A stretch of DNA of 64,000 nt from Oidiodendron maius Zn. Taxonomy: Eukaryota; Ascomycota; Leotiomycetes; Myxotrichaceae. The DNA lies in NCBI GenBank assembly GCA_000827325.1, contig KN832870.1, forward strand, positions 4,340,001-4,404,000, written 5' to 3'. Shown piece after piece: positions 50,595 to 59,875 of the stretch. The position numbers and the translations under genes were made by a program. Position 1 is the first letter of the stretch; each line of letters starts with the position of its first letter. Below the pieces are notes generated by a model. That model did no database searches. It was not told the DNA's origin and worked only from the letters and a program-made list of their open reading frames with translations.

Positions 50595-53567
50595 AAGAGG
50601 AGTTATATTTAAGGCTTAAATTTTTAATATTAAACTCTACTATATAGAAGTATAGATAAGGTAATACTTTAAGTACTATACCTTTAGGTATATTAGATAG
50701 TACTATACTAAATAGACTAGATATAGTTATTATACCTATATAGTATATAAAGAGAGAGAAGCTAACTATCTAAAGAAGGAAGATAATAGTAAGAAAAGGT
50801 ATATTAACTATAGAAAAGCCTATACTATATAGAACTAGGATTACTCTATTACTAAGTAGGAAAGTAGTAGAGCCTACTAGATATACCTATACTAGCTACT
50901 CTAGTTTAAGGTTACCTAAAGAAATAGTAGTAGTAATACAAGCAATATACTAGCTCTATAACTAAAAGAAGATATAGATAGCTTCTATCTAGTTATATAT
51001 AAAAGACTACTATAGCTAGAGAGCTTCTAGTATATCTCTAGCTAGCTAGTAGCTAAAAGAGGAAGACTTCTAGAAACTATCTAGATAGTAAAGATATATC
51101 AAGATATTATAATGTTTGCCTAGTAAGGCTATAATATAAGTATAGTAAGGACCTAGAGAATATAAAGTATTTAAGATACTATAGTAAGTAGCTTTAACTT
51201 CTTCTAATAATACTATTAGTAGTATATTAGAATATAGAAAAGAACTAGAAGATAGTACTAATTATACTAGAGGATTATAGCAAGTATAATATAATAGCTA
51301 TATAGGAACTAGCTAAGAGCTTAGAAACTAGATAGCTTTACTATCTAGCTAATAGCAAATACTACTTAGTCTATAGAAGTAATAGCTAGGTAATACTATA
51401 TATCTATAAATACTATAGGATTATAGAGTAGTTATAGGCTATAGAGACAAACTAGTATAGAGTTACTTTTAAGGCTAAGCCTAAACTACTAATAATATAG
51501 TCAATATACTTACTATATAAGGGAATAGACTAGTAGAGCCCTCTCTAGATACTCTTTAAGAGACTATTAGAGGGTTACTATCTAGTAATAGGTAATATAA
51601 ACCTCTATTACCTATAATAGAATAAAGAAAAGAGAATATTATAATATATAGAAGTACTTCTTTTACTAATATAATACTAGAACCTTATACTAGCTATACT
51701 ATAAAGAGAATCTACTAGATAAAGAAATATAAAGTATAGAGAGAATAGAGATAGAATATTAGACCTTATATAATATATAGAGATACTATAGGTATATTAT
51801 AAAGGGAGCCTAGACTATACTAGATTAGACTATATAGTCTAACTTATATAAGTCAAAAGTATATAGTACTAATAACTCTCTAGTATACTACTAGAGTAGT
51901 TATAGACTAAAATAAACAAAGACCTAATAGCTATAGAAGCAAAAACTCTAAAAATACCCCTTTTTATTAGCTCTCTAAAAGTCCTTAATTATATAACTAA
52001 TTAGTTTATATAGTAGCTCTAGAGAATCACTAATATTTTAACCCTATAATATAAGACTAGCTATAGTTAAGATAAACTATAGTAGAATAAAGAAGTAGAT
52101 AAAGTAGTAGTAGAGATATTAGTAGTATAATATAGCTACTATACTATAGTATTATAATATATATAAATAAAGCTTTAAGAAACTATCTAAAAACAAAGGC
52201 AAGTAATCTAAAAAGTATAAATAAGGTATTAGAGACTAGCCTTTACTAGAGCCTTAAAGCAGCTAAAGACCCTTTAGAAACTCTAATAATAAGTATAACT
52301 AAGAAGTTATACTTCTTAAGAGCTACTAATAATACTATTACTATATTAAAGTAAGAATACCCTTTAGTTAGTATTTACTTATAAAGAAAAGAGTAAACCC
52401 TTAGTAGAGAGGTTCTTCTCTAGTAGTAAAATAGACCTCTAAGATATTAAGGATATTATCTAGAAGAAAGCTTTAATCTAGTAGTAATTCTCTATTAAAA
52501 AGGTAGTTACTATAAAGGAAATCAAGAAAAGACTTAAGTAGAGAGTCTAGAAAGCACTAGAACTAAGTAATAACCTTCTAGTAGGGTTCCTAAAGGTATA
52601 TAGTAGACCCCTTTTAATAATTCTTATAGCTATAATCTAAACTAGCTTTAACCTTAAATACTTCCTAAAGCAGTTCTATAATATAGGAGTAGTAGTCCTT
52701 AAGAAACTAGATAAGATACTAATATAATAATAAACAGTTAGAGGCTAAAGACTAATCTCTCTATTAAGTATAGTTAGAAAACTTATTAAAGGGGTAATAG
52801 AGAGTTAAATTATAGATATAATAGAGTTATAGTAACTACTACTAGAGAGTCAAACAGGAAACAGAAAAAAGTAGTCTATAGAACTTGCTATATATCTAGT
52901 TATTAAAGCAGTATAGATAGTCTAGAACTATAGAGCAATAGCCTTACTACTCTAGCTTAATATTAAAGGAGCCTTTAATATAGTTAACTATACTAGACTT
53001 CTAGATACTCTATATAAATAGAGCTTTCTAATATAGATAATAAAGTAGACTAATAGCTACTTTAAAGTATACTCTATAAGGCTTATATTTGATAGTAAAG
53101 TATTAGAACTAATATAGATTAGAGTAAGGGTTTTATAGAGATCCTTCTTATTACTAATCCTGTTTCTACTCTATATAGCCTTACTCTATAAAGCTCTAGA
53201 GAAGTATAGAAACCTAATAATTATAGGATTTATAGATAATATAAACCTTCTAGTAGCTAGCTATAATATCTAGAAGAACTATTAGTAACTTAAAGGTATA
53301 TTTAAGGTCTATAAATACTAGACTAAAATAAGAGATATAGAGTTTACTCTTTAAAAGAGTAAATTTATATACTTTATCTAGAAGTATATAAAGTTCTTAA
53401 AGGTAGTTTATCTAGTAGGATATATAATCAATCTAGTAGAATTAGTCTGATTCCTTAGAGTCTAGCTAGATAGAAAGCTCTAGTAGAGTTATTACCTAAA
53501 AGAAGTTAAGAAAAAGCTAGCTATCTAGAAGCTTGTATTTATAAAGCTTATAGTATTAGTCTAGAGA
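50595..53567 (+). mobile_element. LINE F, first segment (ORF1 interior to post-RT)
   Basis: It starts abruptly inside ORF1 (aaagaggagttatattt) directly at the 5' end of LINE C and runs through ORF1 knuckles, endonuclease and RT (Phe-Ile-Asp-Asn near 53228) to the SINE target site. RIP is intermediate. With LINE C it forms a large head-to-head inverted pair. Confidence 0.86.
53554..53567. repeat. Target-site duplication of the young SINE (partner 54145-54158)
   Basis: The sequence tattagtctagaga is perfectly repeated at 54145-54158. Confidence 0.92.
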
Positions 53568-53574
53568 GGCCGGA

Positions 53575-53585
53575 TGGCGCAGTGG
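53575..53585 (+). promoter_or_regulatory. RNA polymerase III A-box in SINE head
   Basis: tggcgcagtgg matches the A-box consensus TRGYNNANNGG except for spacing variants usual in tRNAs. It lies in the D-arm position. Confidence 0.8.
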
Positions 53586-53640
53586 TCGTGCGCCCGGCAG
53601 TCCCAAAAGTCATTTAACTTGATTGAATGTGAGGGTCGCT

Positions 53641-53651
53641 GGTTCAAGCCC
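53641..53651 (+). promoter_or_regulatory. RNA polymerase III B-box in SINE head
   Basis: ggttcaagccc matches the B-box consensus GGTTCRANNCC and sits in a perfect T-arm (gctgg/ccagc, 53638-53654). The distance from the A-box is 55 bases, allowing for a variable-arm or intron-like insertion. Confidence 0.88.
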
Positions 53652-54158
53652 AGCTCTGGCTGCCTCTCTTAGGCTTCACCCTAGGGGACGACTACTGGCT
53701 TTTCATAAGCCAGTTCATTCTGGTTTAGCTACTCGCCATGGATTGAAAGAGTGCTCGGTCACAATACCGTTATTATTGCCCTCGGTTAGCTAGAATTTGA
53801 AGGGTCTGCACGCCTTTACTATTTCTAGCTACCCCCACTTTGCCCTCTATAACCTTATATGGCAAAAACATCGAAACCGATAATTTCGAGACACGCGCAG
53901 CCAACGAGAACTATTAGCAGCCGCAACCAGTCCAAGTAACGAAGCGACCAGTATAGCCTCTAGAACTGGGTGAGAGACAGGGAAAGGGGTTGTCATATCA
54001 CAGGGCCATTGGCCGAATACAGCAGCATATGGGTTTTGTCCAGCGGCAGGAGCGTCTGTGCCAGCAAGGTTTACCATGTGAATTAAATCATAGGAGTACC
54101 GTGCCCCTTAGGCAAGCGGAGTATAAACAATAACAATAAATAAATATTAGTCTAGAGA

Positions 54159-55312
54159 TATAGCCTAGCCTATATAAGAGAAATCTATACTAAAGTAATA
54201 AGAGTAATAATAGTATATAGAGTATCTATATAGTATAAACCTAATAAAGCAGGAATAAACTCTAGAGATATTATTAACTACCTTAGTATAGTATAGTCTA
54301 ACTGCCTCTATATAGTAACTAGAAGATATTATATAATCTAGATTTAATACCTTAAGGTTAAAGCAGCTACTCTATTAATCTATATATACTTTAATAAAAG
54401 AGTTATAGAATTTAAGTCAAGGCTTAAATATATAAATATAGCCAAGAAGGTATATAGTACCTATACTATAGTAGTATCCTGTCTCTAATAGTAAAGGACA
54501 AGAATTAGACTAATAAGACTATAACTCCTATTTAAAGAAGGAGAATAGAAAACAAAGTAAGTAAGTAAGTAGTATACTAAAAAGGAACTAATAATAGATA
54601 AAGTAGTAAAGAGGGACTAAAGACTATAATAGAAAGATAAGGTTAAGATATAAGTAAGGTTCTAGAGAGGATCTAGTATAGAACTAGTGGATATAGACCC
54701 TGAATTTAAAGGGAAGAAGGTACTCTAGAAATACTAAAGCCTTAAGAAGTATAAAAGCTCCCTTCTTATATAGATCTATATAGGCAAGATAGAGCTCTAA
54801 GTATTCCTGTTCTAGTAAAGGGTCCTAGAAGTAAATATACTGCTCTATCGCTATAGTATTATAGGGGAAACGCTAGCCTATATAATCCTCTATTACCTAG
54901 AACTATAACAAGAAAGAGAGAAGCTCTAGAGGGCTCTCCTACTATACCCTCTTTGAACTACCTATAACTTTATAGTAGCAACAGTAGACCTAGCCTATAT
55001 AGGGATAGTGGTAAGGTGGCTACTAGCTACTAGCTGCCTCCCTAAGTTCTAGTAAGCCTATAGGTATATAGTAATCTAGGACTAGAAGGAGGAGGAGAAA
55101 GAAAGGGGGCTATAGAGGCTCCAGGTAATATTATATAGTTAGTAGTAAGACTAGCTAAATAGCAGCAAGAACTAGGCAAAGATACTTTATATATATAAGG
55201 ACTAATATATAAGGGTTTTATCTAGCTCTAAGGGGTATAGTTTACCTTATAATATTTCTAATAGAGGTTCTATAGCTAGATAGCTAAATAGAGTATTAAT
55301 AATAATAATAAT
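54159..55312 (+). mobile_element. LINE F, second segment (ORF2 C-terminus and tail)
   Basis: It resumes LINE F after the SINE and ends in (TAA)n at about 55290-55312. The C-terminal Cys region near 54790-54960 is recognisable but carries stops. Confidence 0.87.
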
Positions 55313-55600
55313 ATATATATTATATAGACTAGAATAATTATATAATTTTAATACTAATTATTAAGGCTTAATTTATATATATAGCCTTTAATTAAAGAGC
55401 TTAAATAAAAGTAATATAAAGATTACTATATTAAATTATATATAGTTATATATCTAAAATAATAGATATCTATAGATATCTACTAGATAGATAGTTATAT
55501 TTTATACTATTTATTTAGTTAGATTAGATATCTAGTAAATAAGTAGTTATTCTTAATAGATTATCTATAGATATCTATTATATAGCTTAATTATCTTTAT
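55312..55600 (+). repeat. Inverted-repeat arm 1 flanking the gene island
   Basis: Its complement is found at 59618-59838 with transition-type differences and one extra segment of about 60 bp in this arm. This arm is the more A+T-rich of the two. The core tatataattattctagt-type sequence abuts LINE tails at both sites. Confidence 0.8.
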
Positions 55601-55602
55601 AA

Positions 55603-55905
55603 TCTTAGTATAGATTTCTTTTATATAGACTAGACTATACTTTTAGACTAATACTATAAGCTTTAAAAGTATAAGCTTTTAGATAACTAGCTTCTTCTTA
55701 ACTTCCTTTAAATAATAACTCTATTAAAGCTTTCTATTAAACTATATATCTAGAAACTAGACTAACTCTACTAGATTAATTATATATTCTATAGATAAAC
55801 CCCTTTTATAAACTTAGTATACTTCTAGATAAAGTATATAAGCTTACTTTTCTAGAGAGTAAACTCTATATCTCTTATCTTAGTCTAATATTTATATACT
55901 CTAAT
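55603..55905 (-). mobile_element. LINE fragment, post-RT region only
   Basis: About 300 bp matches LINE A at about 2140-2440 (minus strand), heavily RIP-mutated, with no tail and no duplication seen. It is a relic. Confidence 0.7.
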
Positions 55906-55969
55906 TACTATTAATTAACTTAATTATAATTATTATATTACTACTATTATTACTATAATTAAAGAGCTA

Positions 55970-56165
55970 GCTTAAAGGGTTTAAAAGGTTTAGAGGCTTT
56001 ATAGGCTTGAAGGGCTGGCTCAAAGGGTTCGAAGGGTTCAGAGGCTTTGTAGGTTCAGAGGCTTCGTAGGCTCGAAGGGCTGGCTCAAATGGTTCAGAGG
56101 GTTCGGAGGCTTCGTAGGTTCAGAGGCTTCATAGGTTTGGAGGGCTGGCTCAAAGGGCTAGCTAG
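55970..56165 (+). repeat. 65-bp minisatellite
   Basis: It has a partial first unit (55970-56016), two full 65-bp units (56017-56081 and 56082-56146, each starting ggctcaaa and ending gggct) and a partial fourth. Each unit contains internal copies of ggttcagaggcttcgta. The first unit is RIP-like (C/T, G/A differences), the others are not, so mutation fades from left to right. Confidence 0.9.
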
Positions 56166-56184
56166 CTTAAAGGCTTCAATTATG

Positions 56185-56363
56185 AGTGTATAGTTTACCA
56201 ACCAGTCACCAACACCCGCCAGCCGCACAGACCACCCGCCAGTGAGTTGCCAATGGCTCCAATAGCTATTAGCTGGCTACTTACTGGCGGGTGGTCTGTG
56301 CGGCTGGCCGGTGTTGGCAGCGTTGGTGGGTGTTGGTGACTGTTGGCAAACGATGAAATCACT
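56185..56363. repeat. Foldback (MITE-like) element
   Basis: A 26-base perfect inverted pair (56218-56243 with 56283-56308) lies inside longer imperfect arms beginning agtg and ending cact, with the palindrome aatagctatt (56261-56270) in the loop. Outer arms share agtcaccaacaccc. No transposase is present. No clear target duplication was found, so a non-mobile hairpin is also possible. Confidence 0.7.
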
Positions 56364-57384
56364 GGCGCTCTCCCGGTTTGCGGATGTAGAAGTTAATATA
56401 ATATAGTAAATAAATATAATATATAATAGAAGGGTACTTAAGTTTATATTAGTAATTTATAGTATTAAGAAGTACTAAAGCATTCTAGGTTACTACTTAA
56501 CCTAGCCTTAAATAGGTCAAAAGCTGGTTCCAGTAATTAATGAAAAATTGAGGCTGGTTTTAGTAATTTTCGAAAATATAATAAATTGCCGAAATCAATA
56601 TTACTGCACGTTCGTTGCTCTGCTCCATATAGCCTTTTCTATAGATATATGGTCCTACATATTGAATGTACCACTTTGACATAGCTTATCGAATGGTCCT
56701 CGATCCATGTATAAGGGGATGCCGAGAAGTCGTACATCTACGCATTTAGATCAACTTTAGTTACAAATCCTCTTCGGTTGCCCTAGTAGTAGCAACTACT
56801 TACGAGAAGCCAGTCACAGTAGGTAATAACCATCCATGATATCTATCGTATTTGGAATGTTTCCCTGATTGTAGGTAACAATTAACATGGTATACACACT
56901 AACACGAACACAACGTGTATAACCAACACGACGTACATAACCCAACACCACGTACATAACCCAACACGAGTGCATAACTAACATTACATGCATAAGAGCT
57001 GAATGGAAGTTTCTTCCGAACTTCCTAGAAGCCAATTCGGGCAGGCTGTCCAGTTTTCAGGGTCAAATCGACCCCCACGTCTTCCAGTCCCTACTGAGGA
57101 TCCGTTCAGTTGTTTACTTTTGCTCTTCACGTTCCCTTCAATTCAATAAAGACTCGCACAATTTCGAGGCCAACTTTCCGCCTCATCCAGAAGGCCCCTT
57201 CTTGATTATAGTGAATAACGTGCTATGGCTTCTTCTTGAAACTGCTTACAATACTATATCTTACAGACACCCACTTACCCCAAGATTAACTGTAGCTATA
57301 TCTTAGCAGCCATATGGCCTTGACGTACGTTTGTCGAGCTCACCATCGACCATTAGGACTAGTGTTAGCCTGTATAAGACCCAA
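56364..57384. other. Low-copy intergenic sequence
   Basis: Mixed composition without a convincing gene on either strand. It contains two imperfect copies of gctggttYYagtaatt near 56522 and 56553, and a short tandem array of acgtacataacccaacac-type units at about 56930-56975. A 73-codon frame at 56814-57035 (minus) spans that array and looks like a by-product of it. Confidence 0.5.
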
Positions 57385-57726
57385 ATGGCCAGAATTTCTC
57401 ACAAAAAACAAGTGATATTTGTGGGCGGTCCCGGTAAAAAGCCGTACTAAATATAAGCTCTTAAATGTTGCGATATCTGTTGGCTGTCAATCGGTAATCT
57501 ATTGACTCCTGGTCGGGAAACGTCAGTCTCATGGATCTGGGTATTAGAATATGACAAAACGCTTCTTCTAGCAGCGCTCAGAGATGACGATGCCACCGTT
57601 ACTAAGTTGCTTTCGAATGGCGCTACAAGGGCCAATCTTGATTCTTTGGCCGATGCAATTGTCCACCGCCAATTGATCGAGGAGATGTTTGAACTTGGAA
57701 GCAGATCTGGTAAAATAGATTCCTAG
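57385..57726 (+). pseudogene. Possible two-exon ankyrin-like gene or remnant
   Basis: Exon 2 (57527-57726) encodes a segment with the ankyrin-type helix pattern 'TLLLAALRDDDATVTKLLSNGA', then stops at TAG. The long frame containing it has no ATG. An ATG at 57385 in the same frame opens 16 codons, followed by a GT (57434) with an actaaat branch-like site and an AG at 57525-57526. Splicing these keeps phase and gives an 82-residue product. Both the intron and the function are inferred. Ankyrin proteins usually have several repeats, so a truncated relic of a larger gene is the likelier reading. It lies in the island next to the secreted protein gene but on the other strand. No RIP-type stops are evident. 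Confidence 0.35.
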
Positions 57727-57948
57727 AGACTAGTAGGTGATTGGGGAACACCAATGGATTATTAATTCAGTTCAGCGAGTGTAGGTTTAACCAACGCTCA
57801 GATTTCAGAATCGATGTTGTTGGTATCTCTCCAAGCCGAACAATCGCGTGGGACTAACTCAATGGCATTAGTGCTACAAAATAAGAATGTCATAACTTAA
57901 AATGGCTCTTCTTAGACAGGATTGGCAACGTTCTCTGCTTATAATTTC
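57727..57948. other. Intergenic, nothing recognised
   Basis: This holds ordinary base composition between two tentative coding segments that converge on it. No terminator or gene is identified. Confidence 0.4.
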
Positions 57949-58302
57949 CTAACTGTCGAGTTCATCGTCATCTTTAATAGTAATATTAAAACTTATCGCC
58001 TCGAGATAGAATAGTATTTCGTGATCATCCTTATAGTAAATATCAACAATTGAGTAATAAAATCCAAAGTAAAAGGTGTTGAGACCAGCCAAATAAAACT
58101 GTGCAGAGTTATGAAATATCAAACCAAGGTTGTTGAAACCTCTATTCCCATCAAAATGATTGGAGAACTACCTAGTCAAAGTAATCTGCACCCAGCCACT
58201 AGCCGTGGAATAGAAGACACCTCCTAAGTCCTTCCTCCGTGATGCCCGAAACTTGGCGATATGACCAACCGCCGACCTAGCTAACTCCGTTTCTACTTGC
58301 CG
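57949..58302 (-). pseudogene. Coding-like segment with one in-frame TAG
   Basis: A minus-strand frame of 117 codons has protein-like composition (rich in Phe, Tyr, Gly and Asn, with hydrophobic alternation suggesting beta structure, e.g. 'GGVFYSTASGWVQITL' and 'LAGLNTFYFGFYYS'). It is interrupted once, at 58168-58170, by TAG, and closes with TAG at 57949-57951. It has no ATG at its start and begins just past the stop of the secreted protein gene, in a different frame. A ctaac branch-like site and TAG acceptor near 58289-58304 would allow it to be a downstream exon, but I see no good donor. It could be a decayed separate gene. I do not recognise the family. Confidence 0.35.
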
Positions 58303-58306
58303 TTAG

Positions 58307-59041
58307 TCACCTCGACACTGGACTAGCAGTGTACGAGTAGGTGGTTCTCGTGTAGCATATTGAGTTGGAACTGACGCCGACCAAAAATGACACCTGGTTG
58401 CCTTGCCCGCAATCATGATGTGGCCAGATCGTCGTGAGCATATCGTTGCACGTGTCAGGATTCCAGAAAAAGACGCTTGCGTAAGAGCTCATGTAGTTGA
58501 TACATCCTCCGAAGTATTGGGTAACGTAATCAGCGTTGCTGCATCCTGTGTAAATATCGAGGTATGCGCCGTAGTAACCCGCACATCTTTTGGTCAGTCG
58601 GTGTTCCGATCTGTCGACCAGAGCAGTAGTATTAATAATAGCATCCGCGCCTGCGTCAAGCCCTGGTTGAATGCGTTGCCCTTTGGCGCCATTCGCAAGA
58701 AGGAAGGCAAAGTCGGCGCTCCCCGTAGCCAGCGCAGATTGGTGTGAGGGGTCCTCGAACTCTGACGATTCGGCTAGCACAGTCATTTCGCCAAGTACTT
58801 GTTGCATGCATTTGAGCAATCCCTTGTCGATACCCGTTAAGTCGATGGCTCGTTGTCCCGCGGGTATTACAACGACGTTCCCATCAACGTCCACATAGAC
58901 TCTATAACCAGTTGGCAATAGATTGATACACTGTAATAACTCCTGCACGACAGACTCTTCAAGCTCCGTTTGCACGACCTGACCCGTTGCAAGGCCGAGT
59001 CCGAACACAGCACACGCAACCAATAGCGATATAAGCAACAT
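58307..59041 (-). CDS. Secreted cysteine-rich preproprotein, function unknown
   Basis: This is the only convincing intact gene. The frame is open back to 59122, but its first codon there is TTG; the first ATG (59041) directly begins a signal peptide (MLLISLLVACAVFGLGLATG), so a 244-residue product is preferred. Residues about 21-152 form a pro-region with two Cys and an Asn-Thr-Thr glycosylation site near 137. Lys-Arg at 151-152 is a Kex2-type processing site. After it comes a 92-residue domain with six cysteines (153, 167, 180, 198, 211, 229), rich in Tyr and Ser, probably with three disulfides. It ends in TGA. This layout occurs in fungal secreted peptides, effectors and killer proteins, but I do not recognise the family and assign no activity. 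It lies in an island surrounded by RIP-mutated repeats and shows no RIP damage. A TATA box lies about 100 bases upstream. Confidence 0.75.
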   Translation of the reverse strand: MLLISLLVACAVFGLGLATGQVVQTELEESVVQELLQCINLLPTGYRVYVDVDGNVVVIPAGQRAIDLTGIDKGLLKCMQQVLGEMTVLAESSEFEDPSHQSALATGSADFAFLLANGAKGQRIQPGLDAGADAIINTTALVDRSEHRLTKRCAGYYGAYLDIYTGCSNADYVTQYFGGCINYMSSYASVFFWNPDTCNDMLTTIWPHHDCGQGNQVSFLVGVSSNSICYTRTTYSYTASPVSR

Positions 59042-59138
59042 AAATGAGATGATGCGGGGGTAGAACAGCTGGATAAAGTTTGAGTTTGACTGCTGAATGG
59101 TACAACTATGTTGGGTTGACAAAGGGACGGGAGGCTAC

Positions 59139-59145
59139 TTATATA
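59139..59145 (-). promoter_or_regulatory. TATA box of the secreted protein gene
   Basis: The minus strand reads ggtatataagtagcc. TATATAA lies 98 bases before the ATG at 59041, leaving a leader of about 65 bases if transcription starts 30 bases downstream. It also argues against the upstream TTG as start. Confidence 0.6.
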
Positions 59146-59617
59146 CCTCTAGGAGGAAGAGTCACGCTGCTTCAGCGCAGTACCAGCAGGCCCACCACAG
59201 TGGCTTCCTAGCAGCGTGTTAGAGTCTGCATGGAAAGGTCCGCTGATAAGGTCCAGGATTGAAGCGAGCTGAGCGTACGGAGGTACATACCGTAAGTTGT
59301 GTCTCGTTGCCTTTGGGGTAGTGCAAAGAAATCTTTACGAAACAGAACAATTGATTACTTTCTGCGCCGCAAGGCTGTGAGAAACAACTTATCATGTGCC
59401 TCCGTAGGGCCTGTTGCAACGAACAGTCACGCTACATCGATATAGTGCTACTATCCCCCCCCCTAAATAAATGTAACAGTGGGTCAGATTACAAGGGGTT
59501 ATTAGCCAATAAAAGTAAGGGTTCTCAACCTCCTAAAACCCCTAACTAATATACCACTTTTGAAGCTATTTAAGCTCTAATAAATATTCACCAGCTACTC
59601 AATACCCTATAACTAGG
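59146..59617. other. Upstream region of the secreted protein gene
   Basis: No gene is credible; a 66-codon minus frame (59219-59419) starts at TTG and shows no features. A run of nine or ten C lies at about 59454-59463, followed by tgtaacagtgggtcagatta (59472-59491), which has the look of an LTR start, but no matching end was found. RIP-type composition returns towards 59600. Confidence 0.4.
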
Positions 59618-59838
59618 CTGTATAATAGGTATCTATAGGTAACCTATTAAGGATAACTACTCACCTACTAGATATCTATTATTTCAGATATGTAACTATA
59701 TATAATTTAATATAGTAATCTTTATACTACTTTTATTTAAGCTCTTTAATTAAAGGTTATATATATAAATTAAGCCTTAATAATTAATATCAAAATTATA
59801 TAATTATTCTAGTTTATATAGTATATACTTTAAATAAA
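59618..59838 (-). repeat. Inverted-repeat arm 2 flanking the gene island
   Basis: This is the complement of 55312-55580 minus a 60-bp segment. It retains several C and G where arm 1 has T and A, so arm 1 suffered more RIP. It lies 38 bases from the tail of LINE G, as arm 1 lies beside the tail of LINE F. Confidence 0.8.
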
Positions 59839-59875
59839 TATAGAGATATATCTATAACTAGTATTATTATAAAGA

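Larger units (their letters stand above)
53568..54144 (+). mobile_element. Young tRNA-derived SINE, not RIP-mutated
   Basis: This 577-bp insertion in LINE F has a perfect 14-bp target duplication and ordinary base composition, in sharp contrast with its surroundings. The first 95 bases fold as a tRNA-like head: acceptor-type ends gccgga/tctggc, a D-arm with an A-box, and a perfect T-arm around a B-box. The body has no credible frame. The 3' part contains gggttttgtccagc (54031-54044) and ggtttacc (54068-54075), both found in the same order near the LINE 3' end, and accgtgccccttagg (54098-54112), which matches the LINE 3' end inverted. The tail is AATAACAATAAATAAA. Mobilisation by the LINE machinery is an inference. 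Confidence 0.88.

Noticed and set aside
50392-50595. 67-codon frame at the LINE C 5' end as a possible leader peptide.
   Set aside because: It lacks ATG and is frameshifted by one base in the homologous leader of LINE A.
53569-53664. A genuine tRNA gene.
   Set aside because: The tRNA-like head has poor anticodon-arm structure and is the first part of a 577-bp insertion with a perfect target duplication and A-rich tail; it is a SINE head.
53847-54077. 76-codon minus-strand frame in the young SINE.
   Set aside because: The SINE is a non-coding element by structure; the frame is antisense and featureless.
56814-57035. 73-codon minus-strand frame with hydrophobic residues.
   Set aside because: It is produced by a short tandem array (acgtacataaccc-type units) and has no supporting features.
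58403-58898. Plus-strand frames of 75 and 114 codons.
   Set aside because: They are antisense shadows of the secreted protein gene, which has a signal peptide, a processing site and ordered cysteines.
59219-59419. 66-codon minus-strand frame upstream of the secreted protein.
   Set aside because: It starts at TTG, has no recognisable feature and lies upstream of the TATA box; chance is likely.
59472-59700. Solo LTR starting tgtaacagtgggtcagatta.
   Set aside because: No matching LTR end or target duplication could be found, and the sequence merges into the inverted-repeat arm.
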